Shown here in pieces: positions 44,823 through 58,600 of a stretch of DNA of 64,000 nt. Positions within the stretch are counted from its first letter, which is position 1. Each line of letters starts with the position of its first letter. Below the pieces are notes generated by a model, which saw only the letters and a program-made list of their open reading frames with translations, had not been told where the DNA came from and ran no database searches. The position numbers and the translations under genes are program-made. The stretch is from Cytospora piceicola. Taxonomy: Eukaryota; Ascomycota; Sordariomycetes; Diaporthales; Cytosporaceae. The stretch lies in assembly GCA_023375675.1 (NCBI GenBank), contig JALQBC010000011.1, positions 744,001 through 808,000 of the forward strand. The letters are read 5' to 3'.

Positions 44823-45399
44823 AATAGTAGCTATAACGTATATATTATATTAAAGGTAATTAATTATTAATTAACTTTACTAACGCGCGATTAACTAAAG
44901 CCGTTTAGCGGTTTAGTAAAAGCGACACTATTATAATTACTAAAGCCGTTAAACGGGCTAGTTAAAAGCGAAACATTAACTAATTAACGCGATAAACGTA
45001 TCGTAATTAACGCGATATCTTCGTACTAAGCTAAGTTATAAAGTATAACCCTTCGCGAAGTAAAGCCTTAGTAGCTAACCTTCGTATACCTATCTCTAAT
45101 CCTGGATATTCTTTCTAAGCTAGTTTAGCTAGGCGGAAAGTATTATTACAGACGTTACGAAAGTATCGCGTAAGCTACGTTCGTAGTAAGCGTATATACA
45201 CTTTATAATTTTTTTAATTCTAGCTTATTTAGCAAGAAGTTAATTAAAGTTATATTTATCTTTACGATCGTCTTATATATATTCCTTTTTATTTAAGCTT
45301 ACTGTTATTTTTAGTCTTCTAAATAAGTTATAGTATTTATAAGCAGATAGGCGTTTACAAATTATATTAACTTCTCGACACTAACCTATCTCTATATAT

Positions 45400-47120
45400 C
45401 GGCCGTACTCGAGTAACTAGTAGAGAAATATTGTTTTTATCTCCTTTAGGTAAACTTTTAGGCTAGTATTTATTACTACTTAGGCTAAAGGATATAGTAA
45501 AAGCTAACGAGGATTCGAATATAAATATCGAGAACGACTCTCTTTACCGACTAGATATAGCTTTTAAAATACCTAACGCCTTTCGTGATAGCCTTATAGC
45601 TGGCCGTACGATAAAGCCTAAGGATCCCGATGTTTTTTAAAATCTTAGAAATAATTTATATACTTAAAAGTAGATTAAGAAATATCTAACTAATCTGCTT
45701 AAGTAAATAAACTAATTAACCTTAAGTTAAAGAAATTAAGACCGACGTTTTAAACAGACGGTAATAAGAATTAATACGTTATTAGATTCTTTAACTTCTA
45801 TATATAAGACGAATAACGATACTTTTAATAATGCCTCGATAAGTACGGCTAGAAATATTCGAAATAACCGACCTAAAAGTAGTCTCGAACAGGATCCTTT
45901 TATAGACTAAAACGCTCCTTTTCGTTTTTAGGAGAATACCTTTCTTTAAGATAATTACCTAACTGTGTTTAGCCCGGGAGGTAAAGGCGGAGAAGACCTT
46001 TATAGTTCGGATAACGACGATAATAGTAATAGATATCGACGCCTTCGTCCTTTAAAAGACTCTCGTAGTCCTTTACGCGATCGTAATCGCGGTTATCGCT
46101 CCTCGATATATAATACCTTTTATAGCTTTTTTACTTAAAAAGGTACTTATAAGCTAAAGCGAGAGGAAGTTAGTGTTTTCGACCCTAAGTATAACGACCT
46201 TTATAATATAGGAGTTATTATTATTAGTAAGGACATTATTTTTATAGATATCTAAAGTTTTTAAAACCGTTTAAATACTTTCTTTAATAACGAAGTTACT
46301 CGGAGTAACGTATAAGGTTAAATTATAGAAATGTTCTCTACTTTACTCTAAGGTTTAGTAGTAGCCTAGTAGACGAATGAGCTTACTTAATAAGCTCGTT
46401 AATAACTTCGTTAAGAGGGATTCGAAGCTATTATAGAGGCTTTAGAATTACGCTTTTTAATAGAACCTGCACGTATAACTCGTAAGTTTCGTAAGGTAAG
46501 TTATCGCTTTAAAGATCTCGCTAATAATAAATATTCTTTACGTAAGTTTATTTAGAAAATACTTCGATATACTCGTACTATAGGTACTTTAAACCGTATT
46601 AATATAAACTAGTCTAGAGTTATAGTTAATATTTAGTTTAGTATAGATTTAAAAGTTCGTACTTACTTTCCGGCTTTTTATAAGAAAAGCACCTTAAAGT
46701 AATATATATAGACTATTAAAGAGTTTAAGAGTATTTTACTAGTAGCTGCTAATTAACGATATCCTTATTATCGATTATTAGTAAAGTTATCTCGTTCGGA
46801 AAGTCGTTATAATTTTCGCCGTACTGTAAATAAGTTTCGTCGAAATAATAATTATCGTCGAAGTGATCGTTTTTAAACGTTATCTTATAGCGACTACTCT
46901 TATAATAATCGTCGTAGCTATCGCGATAAAGATCGAAGAGACTATCGCGATAAGAACGGAGACCGTAATAATCGGAGGGATAAATATAAAGATAAGTATA
47001 AAGATAAGTATAAGTCTAACGATAAAGACCGTAACCGTAATAAGAAAGTTCGTTACAAAGATAAGAAGAAAGAGGATCGAGCCTATAATATTATATTAAA
47101 CAAGAAAGCTAATAATAAGT
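45400..47120 (+). pseudogene. Degenerate gag of the Ty3/gypsy element
   Basis: Plus-strand remnant after the 5' LTR and leader. The recognisable part is the end at about 46,790-47,120: a strongly basic stretch rich in Arg, Lys, Asp and Asn (YRDKDRRDYRDKNGDRNN), as in nucleic-acid-binding gag tails. Interrupted by many stops. The start is approximate. Confidence 0.65.
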
Positions 47121-47149
47121 AATTAGATAACGGTTTACCGCTTTCGTTT

Positions 47150-50100
47150 CCGATATTTTCCCGAGGTTTTAAGTTATATATCGTTATAGATAATTAAAAC
47201 GCTTATTCCGTACATCGTATTTATGTTTATTATAACGTTAAATTCCTTTTACGTAATGCCCTTTTTAAGTATATTTCTGCTTATAATAAACATAATCCTA
47301 ATATAAATTTTCGTAAAGAAGTTAAAAGACGTATACGTAAAGCCGACTTTTCCCGACTGTCTTACTATATTAAGAATTAGTATTAACTAGAAGATATTAT
47401 AATTATTTAAGCTATTAATAATAAGAATTTATTAGCTTTAAGCGGCTACAGATATATATATATTACCGTTCGATCTACTTTAAATAGTAAGGATCTAGTA
47501 TTATACGTAGATATAAGCACCGGAAAGAATTTAGTTAATTTTAAGTAGCTAAACGATAATTTCCTAGAATATAAAATCTTCTTTCCTTTTTAAGCTGATT
47601 CTATACAAGGAGTTAGAAGTAAACCTATATACTTAAAGTAGAAAGCTCGATAAACCTTCTTTGCCTTAAAACGTAAAAGTAATAGTACTTTAGCTATTAT
47701 ATAAAAGAAAGCTAAAGCTTAGATTATTAATAGTTTAGATACAGGCTGTCTGTTAAGTAATAATTAGCTATATCCTTATAAAGTCTATATCGATTACGAT
47801 AAATACGTTATTTAATTTCCTAATAATAACTTTATAATTCCGTTTATAATAAAGAAGTAAGCTAAAAAGCCTGTTATACGTAAGGTCTGTATTACTCGGA
47901 AGTATATAGTTTAACTGCGCTAATTAATTTAGGTTTTAATAGTATATACAGACCTTTTTAAAAGACGATTATTTATATTTACTGTTTAGTATCCTACCGC
48001 TTTAAATACTATTATAGATGCCGATACTCTATACGTTTATAAGTTATATAATATTTCTGTAGAATTAGTTCTTATTCCGAAGAGTACCTGTTTTAGTACT
48101 ATTGCCGAATATAAAGATAATACCTACTTTATAGCTAATTAGACTAGCCTTATATAGGCAGTTATATATACTTATATAGTAGGCGGTATATCCCTTATCG
48201 CTAAGCCGAGCTTAAATATACTCGGAACTTATAACGTTAACCTAAAGCTAACTAATAACCTTAGTATTACTAATATAGTCTATATAAGCTTTAAGTTTAA
48301 CCTTACCCCTTATATATTAAAAACGATATAAGGACTTACAAAGACAGAGCTATTAAACGTTTCTTCCTCGAGACCGATACCTTATACAGATACTATATAT
48401 ATAGTTATTTCTAAGATATATTATATAGAATAGTAAGATCAGCTTATTACTAATTTTAATTTAAAGGATAAACCTTATATAAAAGAGATCTTAGGTTTAT
48501 TCGGTATTAAGACGCCTCCCGATACTCCGACGATTCGGATAATATATAGTATATATATTAATACTATAGATAAATTTAAAGCCTTTAAGCTTTAGAAAGT
48601 TTATAAGAGCTTTATTATTATATAGGAAGACACTAGCCTTATCGATATACCCGAGGACTAAATAATAAAAGTTCCTTTTATTAAAGGCTAGCAGAACGTT
48701 AAACTTAATCGTTATAGATACCTAGTATTTCGTAAAGATAAGAAACTTTTCGATAAATAGTTTAATAAACTTTATAAGTAAGGTAAGATAAAGTATACGG
48801 ATAATATATACTTCTTTACTTTACTTGTCTTTATAGTTTAAAGGATAGTGTATAGCTAAGAGAAAGGCCGTGCTATAATCGATCTTCGCCCTTTAAATAA
48901 ATAGGCTATCCCCGATAACTACTTTTTACCTTTATAGTTAGATGTAGTTAAGACTATTCGAAGTAAGTGTTAAATTATAGTTATCGATACTATACGTTTT
49001 TTTTATTAATTACTCGTTTATCCGGACTACCGAGATCGTTTTACCTATATTAGCTATCGAGGCCTTAAACGATTTAAAGTCGCCTTTATAGGCTTCCGAA
49101 ATTCTCTATTTTATACTTAACGCTTTATAAATAGGTTACTCCGAGATTATAAGATATATTATCGCGCTTTTATTAACAATATTATTATCTTTTTAGATTC
49201 TTTTAAGGATTATTTATATTACTTAAAAACTATATTTAAGGTATTTTAAGACTATAGAATGTTTATTTTAGCCGATAAATTATATATTAGATTTTAGTTA
49301 GTTAAACTCTTTAGTTTTTATATTAACGTTTTAGGTCTTTCTACTACTAAGGAGCGTACTTAAGGTTTCTATAATCTTAAGTTTCTACGAACCCTTAAAG
49401 CTTTAGAAACCTATCTCGATATAATAGGTTTTCTAAAGCCTATAATTCTTTATTATGCTTAGATTACCGACCCTTTTTAGAAACGTAAAACTACGCTGTT
49501 AGCGTAAGGTTATAAGACTAGCCGTATTACTACTAGTAATCGAGGTAAACGGCAACATTATACTAAAACGATAACTTTTAAACCGACATTAGCGGAACGC
49601 TAAGTATTCGAAAATCTTTAGAAATTCGTTTATAAAGAGATACGTTTATATTATATAAATCCTAATAAGCCTTTATTTCTTTAAATTAACGGTAGTTTAT
49701 AGTACGGATTTAGTATAATAACGTTTTACTTTAAGGACAGTTATAAATAGAAACGGGATTATATCCCGGCTATAGCTATTAAACTTATTATATTTTTTAG
49801 CCGATCTCTTATATAAGCAGAGTTAAATTATAGCCTGTCGGAGTTAGAAGTTATATACTTTATATAGGCCTATAAGAGACTTCGTACTATACTAGTCAGA
49901 AGCCGTTACCTTATTATAGTTTTAACTAATTACGAATCTATTAAAAGTATTATTAATTATTCGACCTTAAACACTACCTTTACAAACCGTGCTAATTACC
50001 GTTTAATTAACGTAGCGATATATCTAGATATATACCGGCTAGATATTTATTATCTTTCTAGACGCTTTAATTTAGTTTTAAATATACTTTCTCGACTATT

Positions 50101-51540
50101 AACTCCTAAGGATATTATAGCTCGATAAAGCTAAGAACTACCTATTCTAGACTAGATATTTAATAAACTACTAGTATATATACTTAATCTAGTCTCCGCA
50201 GACCTAGCTAATATAACTCTTTTTATTACCGAAGCTCGGATAAACGATAAGATACGTTTACGTTTTAAAAAGGTATATCAGTAAGACTTTATATAGAAAT
50301 CTATTATTTAAGGATTAAAGACCTTTAGTTTATCGGGTCGCTACCTAAACATCGTCGTCGATAACAAGGACGTTATAACCGTTTCGAAGCCCGGCTATCT
50401 ATTTCGTTTAGATAATCGACTTCTTTATAACCGCGATAACGACGGTAGAAAACGATTAGTTATACCCTTTACGTTAATATAAAAGTTTCTAGCCGAAGTT
50501 TATAATATTAAGTATTATTTTAGTCGTAATCGTATAATAGCAGACCTTAAACTTTTACACTTTTAACGTAAAAAAGCCTTAGTCGATAAGTATTATAAGA
50601 AGTATCTTTAGTATAGTAAGTAACGGAAGGACAATTAACGTTTAATTAGAGATCTTAAACCTATTTAGGCTCTTAAAGAGCTTATATATACTATTACTAT
50701 AGACTTTATTATTGCCTTTCTATTAGTTCTATCGATCGAAACCCTCTAGTAAATTAAAGACTTTAATAGCTATAATACCTTTCTAATAATAACTTATAAA
50801 ACCTCGAAGCGAACTCTACTTATCCCTAGCTATATAAAATATAAGGCTAAATAGTAGGCTAAGGTTTTTATACGTTAACTGTTACTAACTAATTAGTTAT
50901 ACCTTAAAGTAATTATCTCGGACTATAATACTAAGTTTTTCTTACGTTTTTAATAACAGCTGTAAAAAGGCTTTAGCATTAAGCTTATAATAACTATAGC
51001 TTACTATCCTTAAGCGGACGGTTAGTCTAAACGTAAGAATTAGATAGTTAAACTCGCTTTCCGCTACTACGTCGTTAAGTATAATAAGGAAGACTAGGTA
51101 AATATACTTCTTTTTTTATAATAGAATCTGAATAGAGTATATTCTCGTACGATAGATACAAGCCTTTATAAGTTCTTATTCGGATTTAAGATTTTAGCCC
51201 TTTTTAATAGGCTTATAAATCTCCTTCCCCGATAATAAGCAGAAATCCGTTTTATACGATAATATTTACGACGTAATATATAATTGTCGATAGATATTAT
51301 TACTGCTAAGGTAAAACGACTGTACGATTTAAAATATCGTTAACTTAAGTTTAATAAAGGCGATAAAGTCTAGCTGAAAACTGGAAGAGCTTATAAACCT
51401 TTATATCGATAAGGTAAGTTAACCTTTTTAAAACTTAGCCCTTTCGAAGTAGTTAAGAAAGTAAATGCTTTTACCTATTAACTTAACTTCCCTAAGACCT
51501 TTAAGGTATATCCTATAGTTAGTATTTAATACCTTTTACC
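47150..51540 (+). pseudogene. Degenerate pol of the Ty3/gypsy element
   Basis: Reverse transcriptase is recognisable at about 48,700-49,330: 'IIDLRPLNK' near 48,890, and the active-site loop at 49,169-49,180 reading FINN where the family has [FY]xDD, as expected if two Asp codons suffered G-to-A change. RNase H should lie at about 49,600-50,150. Integrase follows, with 'ISDYNTKFF' near 50,920 and 'AYYP*ADG*SKRK' near 51,000-51,040 (family pattern AYHPQ.DGQSER). Stop codons occur throughout. Confidence 0.82.
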
Positions 51541-51981
51541 TTACGATAGCAATAGTGATAACGACCTATTTTAACGATAAGCATCTATTTTAAAGGCCGT
51601 TGATTATAGCAGCGAAAGCTTAGCTGCTTCTAATAAGTAACATTATAAAGTAGAGAAGGTTCTTAATAAGAAACTTAATCGTCGAGGTCGAGGCTAAGGT
51701 ACTATAAAGTACTTAGTTCGATAGAAGGGTTATACTGTTAAAGACAATGCTTAGCTTCCTTTATCTGCCTTTAAGTATTGTAAGGATTTTATTGATAACT
51801 ATAAAGCTCGATATATCGTACCTAAGATGCTAATTAATATAGTTAAATTAGTTGACGTTTTAAAACGTAAGCGAGGTCGACTTTGTAAACTGATCTGATA
51901 GAATAAAGAAAGGGAAAAGAATTAGGAGTTGAATAAGGGACTTTAACAAGAACGTTAAGACGTTTTTTTATGCCCGGTACT

Positions 51982-52189
51982 TATAGCAGCGTATATAGGG
52001 TCTAAACCCTTTACAGATTGCCTGCCGGCTGCGTACCTGCCGGCTGCGTGCCTGCCGGCTGTGCCTGACCGCCTGGCAGAATGCCTGGTTACCTCGGGGA
52101 TTCTGTAGGGCCCTTTAGATAGTTTACTCTTAGAAAGTAACACACCTAGACAGCACAATAAAACACTATACCCTAACGTATCTTCCACA
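51982..52189 (+). repeat. 3' LTR (208 bp)
   Basis: Begins TATAGCAGC (TG changed to TA) and ends TCTTCCACA. It carries the same triple 15-bp repeat at 52,019-52,063. A purine-rich stretch lies upstream at about 51,898-51,922 but does not abut the LTR, so the polypurine tract is uncertain. Confidence 0.92.
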
Positions 52190-52194
52190 GTAAG

Positions 52195-54560
52195 TTCGAA
52201 CGGCTTTATATATTATTATCGAATAGGTATTAATAGTAAAATAGTTATAGTTATAAAGGTAAAACGCTACGTAGTAAGCTTTAATACCTTAGGTCTTAAT
52301 ATATAAACGGAAGGAAAGTTAAGGGTTAAAATAAACTTTAAGTTAATAAACTAGCTTAATATTAAAAGGAATAACTAAGAAGTTAGCCTAAAGTTTATAA
52401 AAGCTAGTAAAGCCGGCCCGGGAAAAGTAAAGTAGTTTAAACTTATTTAAAGTAATAATAATAATATAATTCTACTTTTAGTTTAAAGTATCTTTTAAGT
52501 TTTTTAAAAAAGCGTAAGATAATATAGCTATATTTTACTTAATTTAAGGAAAAATAATATTATCGGCATAAGTATAATAAAAAGGAAAGATAAAGTATAT
52601 ATAAAATTAAAAACGTTAAAGACTTTTATAAAACGCTATAGATAAAAAGATAAATAGCAGTATAAGTACTTATATAATGTTTTTATACTAATCGGTTAGA
52701 AATAAAAAGGTAAACTTATTATATAAAGTATAAAGCCTAGCTTTATTAATAAAGGTATAAAGTAAATCGGTTAAACAGTATTAAATAGTAAAATAAGTAG
52801 TTACGTTTATAATAAATTATTTTAAAAACGCGTTAAAATATTATAAGTTAAAAAGTTAATAATAAATTAAAGGTAAATATATAACATATAATAAGTTTTC
52901 TTACGCTTTTATTAAAATAAAAAAAATAAAGTAAGTACGTAGTATAAGTAGAAAGTAAAGTAGTTTAATCTATTTTATTTTAAAATTACAATAACTTCTA
53001 CTTATTAAAAAGCGTATAAGTAGTATTTAAAGATAAAGTATTTTTTATATAAAGTTTAAATAGCTTTTATAGTAATAAGCTAAGCTAAAATAAGTATATA
53101 TATAATAATAATAACAATATTTAATACTGATTTATATAAGCTAATATAATAAGCTTTTATTTTATTAACATATATATAAAGATTTTATAATACTAAGCAC
53201 TAGCTTAAAGTAACCGGTTTTTAGAACTTTAAAATATTTCAATTAATAAAAAAGTAGTAAAAGACTAAAATATATTAATATTATGTTTTTTTCCGAAAAG
53301 GTAGTAATAAGTAAGCTATTGTATATAAATAGAAAAAAGCAGAAACTATCGGTAAATTATTATTAATTAGTAATACAGAAAGATTAATTATTATTTATAG
53401 CGGAAATAATTTAGTTTTATTAGTAGTGGTTTTTAATACGTTATATTATAGCTTAAAATTATTATTATATAAAAAAGATGTTTAAGGGAAGTATAGCTAA
53501 TATAGTTTTATATATAACGTAGTATTTTAAAGCTAATATACAATAGCGTATTCTAAGGTAAATACCGGTTTCCCGGCAGCTTAAAAAAAGTTATAATTCT
53601 AGTAAAATGTATATTTAGCTATATAAAGGTATTTAAGTTTAATAAAAAGGTAGCTATAAAGTATATTATATAATAAGTAAACTTAACGTTTTATTTAAAA
53701 TTACAGTGTAAATAAGGGGGTTTATAACAGTATAGTATACCGATAAAGATTATTATTTACAGAATATTATAGTTAGACCTTATATATAATAAGTAAAAGA
53801 TCTATATAAAAGCTTTAAAAGCGTTAAAAATATAAAGTCGATTATATTATTAAGCTTATAAGTAAAAGTAAAAAGGTTTAAGGCTATAAGTCTGGTATAA
53901 TTTAGTTATATAGTAATTTAGTTTTTAAAACTAATATATTAGCTATAATTCGGTTATTATATTTTATAAATAGTATTAAATATTTTAATTATAACTAAGT
54001 TATATAAAATAGCTTATTATTTTAAAAGGTTTTAAACTAAGTCGGTTTTTAATTAACGTTAATATAAATTAATAAAGGTAATATTATTAAGTAAGATAAT
54101 ATAGTAATATAAAAAGTTTAATAGTCGATGTTTAAATACTATATAATATAAGGATCTTTTAATACAGGTAATAACAGAAAAAGCGTATATTTAGTCTTAC
54201 ATTAAAGTAAAGATATTATAGCTGAAGTATGTTTTTATAAGGCGGCGGTAAGCTTAAAGCTTAGCTTATAATTTTTAATTTTTTAAAACAAACCTATATC
54301 GGCGTCGGCTTTAAAAGTTAAGTTATAAGCAATATTATAAATTAGACCGGAAGCGTATACATTACCTTAAAATATTAAAAGTTCTCGAAAGCAGCGTATA
54401 TAAAAAGAGGTTTATTAATAAAGTATATATAGCGAATTAAACTAGATAATATTAATAATAAAACAGTTTAAGCTAAAAAAGCGGTAAAAAGCTAGAAAGG
54501 TAAAAGTAAATTTTTAAGCTTTAAAGGTAAAGTTATAAAAGGCTAGCCCTTAAGGGGTTA
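52195..54560 (-). pseudogene. Degenerate Tad-like LINE, copy B, main part
   Basis: The reverse complement matches LINE copy A around 40,600-40,930 (for example near 52,400, CCGGGCCGGCTTTACTAGCTTT against the region at 40,815). It also matches the 60-64 kb LINE around 61,910-62,100 (GCCGACGCCGATATAG near 54,300). It therefore spans endonuclease to reverse transcriptase on the minus strand, in numerous broken frames. The 5' limit near 54,560 is approximate. Confidence 0.72.
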
Positions 54561-57500
54561 CAGGAAGGGTTCTTATTACTGTTTATAATCTTCTATAAGG
54601 GAAGATTTTAAGTAGCTGCTATAGTAGTACGTTAAGCAGAGATTATACTGCTTTAAGGCGTTATAGCGTAGATGTAGCATAAGCTTCGGCCTGTATATAC
54701 CGAAGCCTTTATAGGCTTTAGCTTATAATATTAGCCCCCCCCCTTTTCTTAAGTATACCCTTAACCTTAAAGGTCTATACGCAGATACCGCGCGTTACGT
54801 AATAGTACGCTTATAAGGACCCTTAGTATTACCTACTTAGGTCTGCTACCTTTTTTAGCCTTTCGAACGTACCTTTCTTTTTCTCTTTCTTTTAACCGTT
54901 AATCTTAATATAAGTGCCCCCCCTCCTTCCTTTTCTATTTTAATTATAATAAAGGTTCTAAGCCGTTAAGTAGCTATTTTTATATCGTTTATAAACGGCT
55001 TAATCTTTAACCTATATTTACTATATACTTAAAAAACGAAAACGCGGCCTATCGTTCTTTATTAGCGCGTTACCTATAAGTAAAACGCTTTTTATTATTA
55101 ACTAAAAAAGACAGAGCGTATTAAAAAGGCTATAGTCGAGCTCTTTTATAACCCTTTAGCTACTTACTTTCTTAGCGTTTATAAAGTCTTTTATTTTGAG
55201 TACGTTTATCGTTTAGTTAAAGATTTTAACGTATTTTACTATAACTACCCTAGTAAGTAATAAGCTAAATAAAGACCTGTTTTAAACGGCTTATACTTTA
55301 CTAACCCTTTTAATATATTAAAAAGACTATTATATATTATATATACTTAGTAATAAAGGAAAGAATACCGGTTACCTATATACTTTAATAAGGTTTCTTT
55401 TTTTAAAAAGCTATTCGTATTATAGTATTAACCTACTCGTTAACTATTTAAATACCTAGAGCTAATCGATATTATTAATAATGTAGTTAAAAAGGTAAAA
55501 GATTTTAATTATACAGATTACGGTAGGCCTTCTTTTTTCTTATTATAAGTAAGCTTTAAATAGCTAAAAACAATTTTCTGTAAAAACGTAAAACGCTATT
55601 AGTTTTATAATAATTCAAGCCTATAAACAGTTATAAAGTAAAAAAGATACTTAAATAAGCAGCTTAAGTAATAGTAGTATTTAAAGTATAAGTAGCTTAT
55701 ATACTATTAATATAAACTCGGATAATAAAGTCCGGGCTTATTATGTAAGTAACGAGTAATATTACATATATTAAGTAGTAGCTAATTTTTTTTAAGTATA
55801 AAAATAAGCTTTTTAAATAGCTTATTATTACCTTCGGTAACTTAAAGGATAAGCTTAGTTGAAAAAGGATAAGATAGTTAAAATAAAAAACTTTATTATC
55901 TTTTATATAAACTATTAGTTAGTTAAGTAAAAGTTAGTCGATACGGTTATATATATAAGTATATTATAAACTACTCTTTTACTTAGTTATAAGTTTAAAA
56001 AAAAGCATAAGAATATAAAGAGCTATTATCGTTATTAGAAAAAGAGAGAATTTATAGTTTAAGTAAGTATATAGCCGGTATCGAATAGCTTATTTTTCTT
56101 TAAATTAACGGAATTCTATACTACTAGTACTACTATATCGTTTTAGCCTTTTTAATAATTTAGTATTTATTAATATAAAATAACGCAAATTTCTATACGA
56201 TTTAATACTGTTTAGTATTAACTGTTTACTATACTAATAGTAAAAATATAATAGCTTATTACCGTTAATCGCTATAGTCTTTAATATAATAGTTTTTCTT
56301 TAGTTAAAGACCGTTATAGTTATAAGCTAACCTATATAGTAACTTTTATACTTATCGAATACAGCTATATCTTTAAAGTTTTTTAAAAGTTTTTAAAAAA
56401 GATAAACTTAACTAATCTATTTAATATAAACCTTACGTTTTAATACTACGTTTACTTTAAGTCTGTTTTATACCGGCTTTTTATATACGTTGAAAATAGT
56501 TTTAATATAGTATTTAAGTTTAGCTTTATCTTTACCTTTTTACGAAACAATTCAAAGTTACTAACAGTTATAAAAAGCTAAAGATAAAGTAAGTTGCTAC
56601 TTACTTTTAATAAAAACTCTATATAAAAGCGTAAGTATATACCTGAAAGTACTTTTAGTTTTATAATATAAAAGTTTATTATAGTAAATATATAATACTT
56701 ATTATATAACTAAGCTAGCTTTTTAAAAAGTTAGTTAGTTTAAACATTCTTTAAAAACAGCTAGGTATAATTTTTAATATTAAAACGCTTTATAAGGCTA
56801 TACCGTTAGGTAGTTATTCCTTTTATCTTTTATTAAATAACAGCTATAGCTACTTAAGCGAATTCCGTTATATGTTTAAATTATTATTTAAAGTCTTTAA
56901 CTTAAATATACAGCTTATAAGCCGGTATAGTAAAGCGTTATACTTATTAAATTAGCTTGGTATAATAGTTATATTAAAGAAAGAATAGGTTAATACCGAT
57001 TATAAAAGTATCCCGGTTATTAATAGTAAGCTATACTTTTAAGAAAAGTAAGCTTAAATCGAACTATATATATATAACGAAGGCTTATAAATAATTAAGA
57101 ACTTTTTAGTTAGCTCGCTCGGTAGTATTATTAGTATAAAGAAGCTGTATTATAAAGCTCGGCGTTTTATATATTTAAAAAGCTTATAATAATAATAAAT
57201 TTTTTATTATAAACTTTATAATTAATCTTTATAAACGTAAGTTACTATAAGTAATATACTATCGGGCGGAGTAGTTTATCGCGGCTTTATTAAAATAAAT
57301 AGTTTTTTAAAGAATACTTAAATCTATTGACTTTAAAAAGAGTATAAAAGTTTAGGTTATATTAAGCTAAAACTAATTTGATAATAAAATAATACTTAAG
57401 CTATTCGAAAGAAACTTCTTACTTAAGTTTTTAACGAAAAGGGGTTTCTTTTTTTATAAAAAGTAACAGAAGGCTTATAATCTCCGAGTAATTTTTTATA

Positions 57501-58600
57501 AACTACCGGTAGAAGTTAGTAAAGCCGAAAAAGCTACATACGTTTTTAAATATACTCGGATCTTTTTAGTTTCTAATAGTAAGTAGTTTTTCTAGGTTTA
57601 TTTTAATTCCGACCACGGCTTTATTAATAAATCTAAAGTATTTCGTCTTTTATATACTAAACTAAACTTATAGGTTATAAAGCGTTTAAAATCTACTTAA
57701 TTTTAATATTATAATCTTAATATATCTTATTAAAGTAAATAAGTATATTATCGAAATAAGTTAAGTAAATAATATTAAAGTACTTATATAGTATTAAGTT
57801 AATATATTATTAAAAGGTAATAGGTACTCTGGATAAGCTAAAAAGTATTATTAACTATTCGAAAAAGCTAAATCGAGTTTAAAAGGCTATTTTCTACGTA
57901 TCCCCTTTCTTAATATAAAGCTTATAAAAAGTCGTTCGGATATCGAGTTTAATAAAATACTTTACCTATAATATACTTATAAGTATTTCTTTAATAAAAA
58001 AGAGAAGGTATCGATCTATTTAAGTAATACTATTAAAAGTATAATAGTTTATATAAAATCAAACGTTTTTATTAAGCTTTTTAATAAAGTTAACCGGTAC
58101 GTTTACTAATTAGCTATTTACTTATATATAGCCTATATCGAATAACTTAATAAATATTTTATAAAAGACTAAAAGCTTATCTTATAATATTCTGTAAAGA
58201 GGCTTTATAAAGCCTTGACTAGCTTATTATTTATAGTAAAAGTAAAGTAAAGTATATAGTTAGCCTTTAAACCGTATAGTGAAAGCTTATCTTTTTTATT
58301 ATTAAAAAGTTTAATAAAATAAGTAAACTTTTATAGAAAACGGTCGGTAACTTATATTTCGGTTTTTAATATAAATACTTTTTTAATATTTATAAGCGTT
58401 ATAGTAAAAAGCTATTTAGTTACTATTTATAAACGCTTACTTCTCTATACTTCGGCTTTAAAGATAAACGTGTTACCGTTTATAATAATATACTTTAAAA
58501 TAGAAATAAACCTTTGTTTTTATACCTTAAGGTTACCTACTTATTTAATTATAATATAATACTTATAAGCTGTATAAGTAATACGTTCTGTTTCGGCTTA
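54561..58600. other. AT-rich repeat DNA with partly open plus-strand frame, not assigned
   Basis: Begins with C-runs at 54,727 and 54,920 that look like the pyrimidine-rich leader of an element. On the plus strand about 56,900-58,480 keeps stretches of several dozen codons with fewer stops than elsewhere, rich in Lys, Ile, Leu and Tyr. I recognise no reverse transcriptase, integrase or transposase motif. It may be a different transposon family or a heavily changed one. Confidence 0.4.

Larger units (their letters stand above)
44615..52189 (+). mobile_element. Ty3/gypsy LTR retrotransposon, complete but inactivated
   Basis: 7,575 bp with two 208-bp LTRs (44,615-44,822; 51,982-52,189) and a perfect 5-bp target duplication GTAAG (44,610-44,614 and 52,190-52,194). 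The internal order gag, protease, reverse transcriptase, RNase H, integrase is that of Ty3/gypsy. It is inserted in LINE copy B. Coding regions carry many TAA/TAG codons from C-to-T and G-to-A change and cannot be expressed as intact proteins. Confidence 0.92.

Noticed and set aside
44616..44870. 84-codon frame (and its minus-strand counterpart at 51,955-52,188) as genes
   Set aside because: Both lie in the LTRs of the gypsy element; they are open only because the LTRs are less AT-rich.
46863..47099. 78-codon Ile-rich frame as a gene
   Set aside because: It is an alternative frame of the basic gag tail, whose Arg/Lys/Asp-rich reading in the other frame fits the element.
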